From: an uncultured Bacteroidota bacterium
GTDB lineage: Bacteria; Bacteroidota; Bacteroidia; Flavobacteriales; Flavobacteriaceae
Length of the DNA: 64,000 nt
Assembly: GCA_902593165.1 (NCBI GenBank)
Contig: CACJHI010000001.1
Span: 62,001 to 126,000, forward strand
Direction of reading: 5' to 3'
Below the pieces are notes generated by a model. That model was not told the origin of the DNA, searched no databases, and worked only from the letters and a program-made list of their open reading frames with translations. The position numbers and the translations under genes were made by a program. Shown here in pieces: positions 56,680 to 64,000 of this stretch; positions within the stretch are counted from its first letter, which is position 1; the number at the start of each line of letters is the position of its first letter.

Positions 56680-58050
56680 TTATATCAAAGTTGAAATTTT
56701 GTCGTATCCACCTTTGATATTTGCAATGTTTGTTTTAGATTTTGAATTAAGAATTGAACAAGCAATCATGCTCCTATATCCTCCTTTACAATGAATATAT
56801 AGTTTATCTTTTTCATTAATACTTTCGACTTTATCTTTCAAATTAATCAAAGGTATATTTAATGATTCTCTCATTGAACTGATATTATTTTCACTTTGAG
56901 ATCTTACATCAAGAATATTTAAATCATTTTTGGAGTATAAAGCTGCAAAATCTTCAGGATCAACATTTTCAATTGATTCTATATTTTTATTAGCTTCAAT
57001 CCAAGACTTAATACCACCTAATAAGTATCCCATGATGTTATCAAATCCAACTCTAGATAGTCTCAGGATTGCCTCTTTTTCTTTCCCATTAGGAGTTATC
57101 AAAATTATAGGCTGATTTATATCCTCAAGAATCTCACCGGCCCATGGAGCAAACCTCCCTTCCAAACCAATAAAAATTGATCCTGGTATGTGAGATTCTG
57201 CAAATTCATCTGGATTTCTTACATCAAGAACTGTTGCATTTCTCATCATATTCTCAACAAACTCTACATTTAAAGGTTTCAGTGATTGATTTAAAATTGT
57301 AGCAGAATCTAAATATCCCTCTTTGTTTAAACTAACATTGTAGGGAAAATATTTAGGAGGGTCTAATAATCCGTCAAGAACTTCATTCACAAACTCATCC
57401 TTAGTCATATTTTCTCTTAATGCATAATTTGTTAATTTTTGATCTCCAAGTTTACCTACTGTTTCGTAACTTAAATCTTTACCACATGAAGTTCCTTGAC
57501 CATGACCTGGATATACAATCACCTCGTCATCTAAAACCATAATTTTATTTCTAAGACTATCAAAGAGCATTGAAGCAAGATCTTTATTACTTAAGCTTGA
57601 ATTTTGAGAGAGATCAGGCCTTCCTACATCACCAAGAAATAAAGTATCACCAGTAAATATTGCATGATCTTTACCAAGACTATCTCTTAACAAATAAGTT
57701 GTACTTTCTATAGTATGACCAGGCGTATGTATAGCAACTATACTAACATCACCTAATTTAAATTCTTCGTAGTCCTTTGCATTTTTAGTTTCAAAACTGG
57801 TTTCAGCTTTTGGGCCATAAATTATCTTTGCACCAGTTTTTTTGGCTAGGTTTAAATGTCCACTTATGAAGTCTGCATGAATATGTGTTTCAAATATATA
57901 TTTAATTGAGGCACCAGAAATTTTAGCTTTTTCTATATATGCGTCAATCTCTCTTATAGGGTCAATAATAGCAACCTCATTATTACTTTCTATATAGTAA
58001 GACCCTTGAGATAGACATTTTGTATATATCTGTTCAACTTTCATATTCAT
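56680..58050 (-). CDS. MBL-fold hydrolase with two rhodanese domains
   Basis: 456 residues of the persulfide-dioxygenase-like (ETHE1/BlH) type. The MBL domain has THIHADFISGHL (His56, His58, Asp60), VAIHTPGHTIESTTYLL, FTGDTLFLGDVGRPDL and VYPGHGQGTSCG. Rhodanese 1 (about 262-360; TVLDVRNPDEFAESHIPGS) has LITPNGKEKE at its active-site loop, with no cysteine. Rhodanese 2 (about 370-456; NILDVRSQSENNISSM) has the active-site cysteine in IHCKGGYRSM. Likely a sulfide/persulfide oxidation enzyme; the substrate is inferred. Confidence 0.9.
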   Translation of the reverse strand: MNMKVEQIYTKCLSQGSYYIESNNEVAIIDPIREIDAYIEKAKISGASIKYIFETHIHADFISGHLNLAKKTGAKIIYGPKAETSFETKNAKDYEEFKLGDVSIVAIHTPGHTIESTTYLLRDSLGKDHAIFTGDTLFLGDVGRPDLSQNSSLSNKDLASMLFDSLRNKIMVLDDEVIVYPGHGQGTSCGKDLSYETVGKLGDQKLTNYALRENMTKDEFVNEVLDGLLDPPKYFPYNVSLNKEGYLDSATILNQSLKPLNVEFVENMMRNATVLDVRNPDEFAESHIPGSIFIGLEGRFAPWAGEILEDINQPIILITPNGKEKEAILRLSRVGFDNIMGYLLGGIKSWIEANKNIESIENVDPEDFAALYSKNDLNILDVRSQSENNISSMRESLNIPLINLKDKVESINEKDKLYIHCKGGYRSMIACSILNSKSKTNIANIKGGYDKISTLI

Positions 58051-58057
58051 ACAAAAT

Positions 58058-58074
58058 TAGTTTCTTTGAAACTA
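58058..58074. promoter_or_regulatory. Inverted repeat upstream of MBL/rhodanese gene
   Basis: TAGTTTC-TTT-GAAACTA is a perfect inverted repeat with seven-base arms, ending eight bases before the ATG of the MBL/rhodanese gene. It lies in the divergent region shared with topA and could be an operator or an mRNA hairpin over the start. Confidence 0.4.
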
Positions 58075-58165
58075 TATAGCAATAATGTTAAACAAATTTT
58101 AAAATTTTAATATTTTTTTTAATCATAACAATAAATCTAATTACATTTAGGCCCAAAATTAAATT

Positions 58166-60616
58166 ATGCCAAAAAATTTAGTTATAGTTGAATCTGCTAC
58201 AAAAGCTAAGACAATTGAAAAAATTTTAGGACAAGATTTTAAGGTAGTTTCTTGTGTTGGTCATATTTCAGACCTTCCAGTTAAAGAGCTAGGTGTTGAT
58301 GTTACGAATGATTTTAAACCCAAATATGTTGTCCCAACCGAAAAGAAACCAATAATAAGAGACCTGAAGAAATTTGTTAAAGATTCTGATAAAGTTTGGC
58401 TAGCAAGTGATGAGGATAGAGAAGGTGAAGCTATAGCTTGGCATTTATATGAAAATCTTGATTTAGCTAACAAAGATTATGAAAGAATTGTTTTTCATGA
58501 AATTACTAAGAATGCTATTTTAAATGCTCTTGAGTCTCCAAGAGATATTAATTTTAATTTGGTTAATGCTCAGCAAGCTAGAAGAGTGCTTGATAGACTG
58601 GTAGGTTATGAATTATCCCCTGTTCTATGGAGAAAAGTTAAGGCGGGGTTATCAGCAGGAAGAGTACAGTCTGTTTCTGTAAGGCTTATTGTTGAAAAGG
58701 AAAGAGAAATTAAAAATTTTACATCCAAGAGTTCATATAAATTAATTGGAGTTTTTGAAAATAAAGCAGGAGTTAAATTAAAGGCCGAATTAAATGAAAA
58801 GTATTTCTCTGTTCAGGAGGTAAAACAGTTTTTAGAAAAAAATTACAATTCTGTTTATAATGTGTCAAGCATTGATCAAAAACCTGCAAAAAAATCACCA
58901 ACTCCACCATTTACAACGTCTACACTTCAGCAAGAAGCTTCAAGAAAACTAGGATTTGGAGTAACAAGAACAATGTCAACTGCTCAGAAACTTTATGAGG
59001 CGGGACTTATAACCTATATGAGAACTGATAGTGTAACTATTTCAAATGATGCAAAGACATCAATTGTTCAAAAGATTGAGAGTAAGTATGGTGAAAATTA
59101 TGTAAACACTAGAGATTATAAAAATAAAAACAAGTCAGCTCAAGAAGCACATGAAGCAGTAAGACCTACTGATATTAATGTGGAGGAAATAACATCTGAT
59201 TATGATCAGCAAAGATTATATCAATTAATCTGGAAAAGAACAATTTCATCTCAAATGTCAGATGCTCAAATTGAGAGGACAGTAGTAAATATTAACACAA
59301 ATACTTACTCTCAATTCTTTGTTGCAAGGGGAGAGGTTATAAAGTTTGATGGTTTTCTTAGAGTTTACAATGAAGGAACAGATGATGAAATAGAAGAAGA
59401 GAAAGGTGTCCTACCTGCACTTAGTATTGATGAGAATATTAATTTGTTATCTATTTCCTCAAGGGAATCTTTCTCAAGACCTCCTTCTAGATATACTGAG
59501 GCTTCTTTAGTAAAGAAACTTGAAGAATTAGGAATTGGAAGGCCTGCGACATATGCCACAACTATTTCAACAATTCAAAATAGAGGATATATTGCTAAAG
59601 GATTTAATGATGGAGTTGATCGAAGTTATAACTTTATTGAGTTTAGTCAAAAGGGTATTAAAGAGACAGAGTTAAAAGAAAAAACAGGTTCAAACAAAGG
59701 AAAACTAGTTCCTACTGATATAGGAATGATAGTAAATGATTTTTTGGTTGATAATTTCAATAATATTTTAGATTATGGGTTTACTGCAGAGGTTGAAAAG
59801 AATTTTGATAAAATTGCTACTGGAGATCAGAATTGGACAGATATAATAAAGCAATTCTATAATGATTTTCATGAAAATGTAAACGAGGTTAAAGACAATG
59901 CAGAAAGACAGTCTGGAGAAAAGATTTTAGGATCTGATCCTGTCTCTGGTAGAGTTGTTAAGGTAAGACTTGGAAAGTTTGGGCCAATTGCACAAATCGG
60001 AACAATTGATGAAGAGGAAAAACCATTATTTGCAAGTTTGACTAAGGATCAACAGCTTGACACTATATCTCTTGAAGAAGCACTTGAGTTATTTAAGTTC
60101 CCTAAGGAAATTGGAAATTACAAAGATGAGGTTGTAACTGTAAATAATGGAAGATATGGCCCTTACATTAAGTTCTCTAGTAAATCCATATCAATTCCAA
60201 ACGGAATTGATCCTCACTCTGTTGATCTAAATTTAGCAATAGAGTTAATAAACGAAAAATTAAAATCTGAGGAACCTATTCACATGTATGAAAATAAACC
60301 TGTAACTAAGGGCAAGGGAAGATTTGGTCCATTCATAAAATGGAACGATATGTTTATAAATGTCAATAAGACCTATGATTTTGATAACCTGGCAATAACT
60401 GAAATTGAAGAACTTATTGAATTAAAAATTAAAAAAGAAAAAGAAAAGCTTATATCCGAATGGACTGATGAGGGTATTAAAGTTGAAAAAGGTAGATGGG
60501 GAAGGTCCATTATCTCTATGGGAAAAAAGAAAGTAGAAATTCCAAAAGAAATAGATCCAAAAACAATTACATTAGATATTGCTAAACAATATCTTAATCC
60601 AAAAAAGAAAAAATGA
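58166..60616 (+). CDS. topA: DNA topoisomerase I
   Basis: Type IA topoisomerase that relaxes negative supercoils. 816 residues: TOPRIM domain (LVIVESATKAKTIEKIL; ASDEDREGEAIAWHL), the active-site tyrosine in GLITYMRTDSVTISND, and AEVEKNFDKIATG. The C-terminus has no zinc cysteines but carries Topo_C-type repeats GKFGPIAQIG, GRYGPYIKFS, GRFGPFIKW and GRWGRSI. It overlaps the next gene's start by four bases. Confidence 0.97.
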   Translation: MPKNLVIVESATKAKTIEKILGQDFKVVSCVGHISDLPVKELGVDVTNDFKPKYVVPTEKKPIIRDLKKFVKDSDKVWLASDEDREGEAIAWHLYENLDLANKDYERIVFHEITKNAILNALESPRDINFNLVNAQQARRVLDRLVGYELSPVLWRKVKAGLSAGRVQSVSVRLIVEKEREIKNFTSKSSYKLIGVFENKAGVKLKAELNEKYFSVQEVKQFLEKNYNSVYNVSSIDQKPAKKSPTPPFTTSTLQQEASRKLGFGVTRTMSTAQKLYEAGLITYMRTDSVTISNDAKTSIVQKIESKYGENYVNTRDYKNKNKSAQEAHEAVRPTDINVEEITSDYDQQRLYQLIWKRTISSQMSDAQIERTVVNINTNTYSQFFVARGEVIKFDGFLRVYNEGTDDEIEEEKGVLPALSIDENINLLSISSRESFSRPPSRYTEASLVKKLEELGIGRPATYATTISTIQNRGYIAKGFNDGVDRSYNFIEFSQKGIKETELKEKTGSNKGKLVPTDIGMIVNDFLVDNFNNILDYGFTAEVEKNFDKIATGDQNWTDIIKQFYNDFHENVNEVKDNAERQSGEKILGSDPVSGRVVKVRLGKFGPIAQIGTIDEEEKPLFASLTKDQQLDTISLEEALELFKFPKEIGNYKDEVVTVNNGRYGPYIKFSSKSISIPNGIDPHSVDLNLAIELINEKLKSEEPIHMYENKPVTKGKGRFGPFIKWNDMFINVNKTYDFDNLAITEIEELIELKIKKEKEKLISEWTDEGIKVEKGRWGRSIISMGKKKVEIPKEIDPKTITLDIAKQYLNPKKKK

Positions 60617-61728
60617 GTCTTGAATTGCTCAAACCTTTAACAGATAGTTTTCTTGATAATATAAAAGAGAACTATTTGCAAGGTTCCCTGTTCAATAAAA
60701 TAGATATTCATACTGTATCAAGTGGTTTTCCTAACATTGAGTTACCGAATGTTTGTATAATTGGAGTTGAAGAGGACAGAAATTCTTTTTTTGAATCCCA
60801 AGGACAAGATTTAAATTCTATTAGAGAAGAATTATACAAACTGAAATTTGGTAACTGGAAAATAGAAATTTCAGATCTTGGAGATTTACCAAATGGAGAC
60901 ACTGTTGATGATACATATCATGCACTTTATGATATATGTAGGGAATTGCTTTCAAAAAAAATAATCTTAGTTATAATTGGAGGGAGTAATGATTTAATAT
61001 ATCCAATCTTTAAATCATTTGATTCGTACAATGAAAAAGTCAATATTGTATCCATAGATAATCAATTTGATCTTTATCAGGAATCTGATTTGATATCCGG
61101 TAGAACTTATATGAATAAAATAATTGTTGATGACTCAAACAATTTGAATGATTTCACAAATATTGGATTTCAAAGGCATTTATGCTCAAATGACGAAATG
61201 CAGTTAATGGAAAAATTATTTTTTGAATATATCTCATTGGGAGAAATTACTGAGGATAATATGAAGGCAGAGCCTTTAATGCGAAATGCTAATATTGTTG
61301 GCTTTGACATGAAATCCTTAAACAATCAAGGTAATCCAAATGGAATTGACCCTAGGTTATCATGTATTCTTGCTAAATATGCTGGTCAAAGTAATAAAAC
61401 TAATTTCCTTGGTTTATTCGAGTTATATGATAATGCAATTTCAAATAAATTATACTCCGAAATTGTTTGGTATTTTATTGATGGAATTAATAAAAGAATT
61501 GTGGAGACTGATTTTAATGATTCTCAGACCTTTAATAAATATATTGTTCAAACATCTGGAAGGGACATTACCTTTTTTAAGAGTAAGATTTCCGAAAAAT
61601 GGTGGATGTTAATTGATTCTCCAAATAGTTCTTATTCCAGTTATTTGCCCTGCTTAGAGGGAGATTATCAATATGCTCTTAATGATAATATTCCAATTAG
61701 ATGGCTCAAGGCAACCAAAAGAATTTAA
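60613..61728 (+). CDS. Arginase-fold (formimidoylglutamase-like) protein, degenerate metal site
   Basis: 371 residues. By position after topA and pattern it belongs to the flavobacterial formimidoylglutamase-annotated family. The arginase metal motifs are altered: GGSNDLIYP stands where GGxH is expected, VSIDNQFDLYQ where DxHxD is expected, and VGFDMKSLNN where SxDxD is expected. So the dinuclear manganese site seems lost and the protein may not hydrolyse formimidoylglutamate. Family members in Flavobacteria show a similar loss in my recollection. Coupled to topA by ATGA overlap; 3' end overlaps trxB. Confidence 0.8.
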   Translation: MSLELLKPLTDSFLDNIKENYLQGSLFNKIDIHTVSSGFPNIELPNVCIIGVEEDRNSFFESQGQDLNSIREELYKLKFGNWKIEISDLGDLPNGDTVDDTYHALYDICRELLSKKIILVIIGGSNDLIYPIFKSFDSYNEKVNIVSIDNQFDLYQESDLISGRTYMNKIIVDDSNNLNDFTNIGFQRHLCSNDEMQLMEKLFFEYISLGEITEDNMKAEPLMRNANIVGFDMKSLNNQGNPNGIDPRLSCILAKYAGQSNKTNFLGLFELYDNAISNKLYSEIVWYFIDGINKRIVETDFNDSQTFNKYIVQTSGRDITFFKSKISEKWWMLIDSPNSSYSSYLPCLEGDYQYALNDNIPIRWLKATKRI

Positions 61729-62648
61729 ACCTCTTGTAGATACCTCTCTGCATCAAGTGCTGCCATACATCCCGTCCCAGCAGCTGTTATCGCCTGACGA
61801 TAATCTTTATCTTGTACATCTCCTGCTGCAAATACACCAGGAATATTAGTCTTAGTAGAAGTTTTGTCTGTAAGTATATATCCACTTTCATCCATGTCGA
61901 CGAGCCCTTTAAAAATATCAGTATTTGGAGAATGACCAATGGCAATAAATAAACCTGTAATTTTTAATTCTGATATATCATTAGTAAGGTTATTCTTTAT
62001 TTTTAAACCATCAACAACATTTTCACCAATAACCTCCTCAACTTCATGGTTAAACAACACTTTAATATTATCAAAATTTGATAATCTATTTTGCATTGCT
62101 TTTGATGCTCTGAAATGATCTTTTCTTACTAGCATAGTTACATTAGTGCATATTTTTGCAAGATAAGTAGCTTCCTCTATTGCTGTATCACCTCCGCCAA
62201 CAATTGCTACATCTTGATTTTTATAAAAAAAGCCATCACAAACTGCACATGCTGATACTCCTCCACCTATTAACCTCTGTTCACTTGGTAGACCAAGATA
62301 CTTTGCAGATGCACCGGTACTAATTATGACTGTTTTAGATTTTATTTCATCTCCATTTTGAGTATATAACTTATGAATTCCACCCTTATCTTTTGAAAAA
62401 TCAACTTTTGATATAAAATCAATTTCAACTTTTGTACCGAATCTTTCGGCTTGTTCTTTAAGCTCATTCATCATAGTAGGACCATCTACACCTTGAGGAT
62501 AACCTGGGAAATTATCAACCTCAGTTGTAGTAGTTAATTGCCCGCCAGGTTCTAATCCAGTATATATAATTGGCTTAAGATCTGCTCTTGCAGCATATAT
62601 AGCCGCTGTATAACCCGCTGGTCCACTTCCTATAATTATTGTATTCAT
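61725..62648 (-). CDS. trxB: Thioredoxin-disulfide reductase
   Basis: FAD- and NADPH-dependent reductase that recharges thioredoxin. 307 residues: FAD motif IIGSGPAGYTAAIYAARA, redox centre VSACAVCDGFF (Cys134, Cys137), NADPH motif AIVGGGDTAIEEATYL and C-terminal GVFAAGDVQDKDYRQAITAA. Its partner trxA lies at 20707-21024. Divergent from nagB. Confidence 0.97.
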   Translation of the reverse strand: MNTIIIGSGPAGYTAAIYAARADLKPIIYTGLEPGGQLTTTTEVDNFPGYPQGVDGPTMMNELKEQAERFGTKVEIDFISKVDFSKDKGGIHKLYTQNGDEIKSKTVIISTGASAKYLGLPSEQRLIGGGVSACAVCDGFFYKNQDVAIVGGGDTAIEEATYLAKICTNVTMLVRKDHFRASKAMQNRLSNFDNIKVLFNHEVEEVIGENVVDGLKIKNNLTNDISELKITGLFIAIGHSPNTDIFKGLVDMDESGYILTDKTSTKTNIPGVFAAGDVQDKDYRQAITAAGTGCMAALDAERYLQEV

Positions 62649-62722
62649 ACTAAGATTTTTGAGATATTATTTCAATTAGGTAAAATTAAAAAAACATAAT
62701 TATAAATTGATTAAAACATTAT

Positions 62723-62730
62723 TAACTTTG
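62723..62730 (+). promoter_or_regulatory. nagB promoter -7 element
   Basis: TAACTTTG matches TAnnTTTG and ends 18 bases before the nagB ATG at 62749, giving a short leader. Confidence 0.5.
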
Positions 62731-62748
62731 TTATTTCATAATATATAT

Positions 62749-64000
62749 ATGAAAAACACAAAAAAAAGCCTTAAGTATCAATCTCCTGGAATTAATGAGG
62801 AAACTAGATACGAAAAACTTCATACTGTTACTTTTGAAAACTCTGAAGATGGGTCAGTTTTAATTGCAAGAGAAATTTGTGACTTAGTTAAGTCAAAACA
62901 AGAAAAAAATAAAAATTGTGTTATAGGCTTTGCAACAGGTTCTTCACCAACTAAAGTTTACCAAGAAATAATTAGGATTCACAAACAAGAATCTTTAAGC
63001 TTTAATAACGTAATAGCTTTTAACCTAGATGAATATTTTCCAATAAAGAAAGATGATAAAAATAGCTATCATCAATTTATGAATGAAAACTTATTTGATC
63101 ATATAGATATTCCGAAAGAAAACATAAATATTCCTTCTGGGGAAATAAAAGAAAAAGAGATCAAAAATTTTTGCCTACAATATGAAAAGAAAATTCAAGA
63201 AAGCGGAGGAATTGATATTCAACTTCTGGGAATAGGTAGAACAGGTCATATTGGCTTTAATGAACCAGGGTCTCACTTTAACTCTAAAACTAGATTAATT
63301 ACACTTGATCATACTACGAGGTTTGATGCTAGCAAAAGCTTTAATGGAATTGAAAATGTTCCTTCTAAGGCGATTACAATGGGTGTTAGAACAATCTTCA
63401 ACTCTAAGAGAATTATAGTTATGGCTTGGGGAATACAGAAAAGCCATATAGTTAAAAAGTCAGTTGAAAATAATGTCTCATCTCTAATACCGACAACATA
63501 TATTCAAAAACATAAGAACGCTACTTTAGTTCTTGATAAAGAATGTTCAAGTGAGCTAACAAGGTTTAAGACACCTTGGTTAGTCGGTCCCTGTGATTGG
63601 ACAGATTTAATGAAAAGAAAAGCAATCGTATGGTTGTGTAGTGTAACAGAAAAATCTATTTTAAAATTAACAGATGAAGATTATAATAAAAATGGATTAT
63701 CCGACCTGCTTGCTCTGGAGGGTTCAGCATATGGATTAAACATAAAAATGTTTAACCACTTTCAAAATACCATAAGTGGATGGCCAGGAGGTAAGCCAGG
63801 TGCAGATGATTCAACAAGGCCTGAAAGAAAAAGTCCAAGTTCTAAGAGAGTAATTATCTTCAGTCCACATCCAGACGATGATGTAATTTCAATGGGAGGT
63901 ACATTTGATAGGTTAGTCTCTCAAGGTCATGATGTCCACATTGCATATCAGGCATCTGGAAATGTAGCAGTTTCTGATCACGATGCGCTAAAGTTTATTG
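62749..64000 (+). CDS. nagB: Glucosamine-6-phosphate deaminase with PIG-L tail, partial
   Basis: Converts glucosamine-6-phosphate to fructose-6-phosphate and ammonia. From the ATG at 62749 the frame stays open to the window edge (417 codons, stop not seen). NagB signatures: IGFATGSSPTKVYQEI, AFNLDEYFPI, GIGRTGHIGFNEPGS. From about residue 367 a PIG-L/LmbE-type deacetylase domain begins with VIIFSPHPDDDVISMGGTFD. This fusion, about 640 residues in full, is common in Bacteroidetes and links amino-sugar use to N-deacetylation. The 3' end lies outside the window. Confidence 0.92.
   Translation, partial: MKNTKKSLKYQSPGINEETRYEKLHTVTFENSEDGSVLIAREICDLVKSKQEKNKNCVIGFATGSSPTKVYQEIIRIHKQESLSFNNVIAFNLDEYFPIKKDDKNSYHQFMNENLFDHIDIPKENINIPSGEIKEKEIKNFCLQYEKKIQESGGIDIQLLGIGRTGHIGFNEPGSHFNSKTRLITLDHTTRFDASKSFNGIENVPSKAITMGVRTIFNSKRIIVMAWGIQKSHIVKKSVENNVSSLIPTTYIQKHKNATLVLDKECSSELTRFKTPWLVGPCDWTDLMKRKAIVWLCSVTEKSILKLTDEDYNKNGLSDLLALEGSAYGLNIKMFNHFQNTISGWPGGKPGADDSTRPERKSPSSKRVIIFSPHPDDDVISMGGTFDRLVSQGHDVHIAYQASGNVAVSDHDALKFI

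Noticed and set aside
62749-64000. NagB plus PIG-L fusion as a novel architecture
   Set aside because: This long form is common in Bacteroidetes, so it is listed as a feature only.

Overview
The window is a very AT-rich, tightly packed chromosomal segment. It most likely comes from a streamlined marine member of the Flavobacteriia (Bacteroidetes). The evidence is the recognisable flavobacterial gene orders (acpP-fabF-IPExxxVDY-pyk; purN-rnhA-pfkB-purF; purH-mreBCD-pbp2-rodA; miaB-sigma54 regulator-lptE-secG-groES-groEL; coaX-OMP-TPR-lptC-hemolysin-ppiD; topA-hutG-like), promoters of the Bacteroidetes TAnnTTTG type, DnaE with an N-terminal exonuclease domain, the long NagB-type protein with a PIG-L tail, and lack of Shine-Dalgarno signals. 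No stretch over 300 bases lacks a gene. No phage, insertion sequence, CRISPR array or defence island was seen.

Layout. 1-8.2 kb: a minus-strand operon for fatty-acid synthesis and glycolysis (acpP, fabF, IPExxxVDY gene, pyk, aldehyde dehydrogenase) diverges from a purine/RNase H operon (purN, rnhA, pfkB-type kinase, purF), followed by a superoxide dismutase. 8.2-20.6 kb: a single-chain AddA/AddB-like helicase-nuclease, a phytoene desaturase with a tiny membrane ORF upstream, a lipoprotein, metG, dnaE and a small lipoprotein. 20.7-25.1 kb: trxA, tRNA-Asp, PBP4-type carboxypeptidase, a possible small RNA, rmuC, a Met/Trp-rich lipoprotein, a carotenoid-biosynthesis membrane protein and tRNA-Phe. 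25.1-32.3 kb: coaX and an envelope-biogenesis operon. 32.3-40.3 kb: mevalonate-pathway genes, a peptide transporter, lpxB, surE and the Prc protease. 40.2-47.2 kb: the cell-shape operon (mreBCD, PBP2, RodA) with purH. 47.2-53.4 kb: groEL/groES, secG, an unnamed gene, lptE, sigma-54 regulator and miaB. 53.4-64 kb: a large secreted beta-propeller protein, an MBL/rhodanese protein, topA, a degenerate arginase-fold protein, trxB and the start of nagB.

Most content is housekeeping: envelope synthesis, DNA replication and repair, isoprenoid/carotenoid supply, chaperones and redox. The unusual signal is domain-level reduction. The AddAB repair enzyme appears as one fused 1316-residue chain. The PpiD-like periplasmic foldase seems to have lost its parvulin domain. 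MetRS lacks the C-terminal tRNA-binding domain. rnc is absent from its usual site between fabF and the IPExxxVDY gene, and that gene has no ordinary start codon. Seven of nine convergent gene pairs overlap at their stop codons. I saw no clear new multi-gene system; the fused AddAB enzyme and the parvulin-less PpiD are the strongest candidates for something undescribed.
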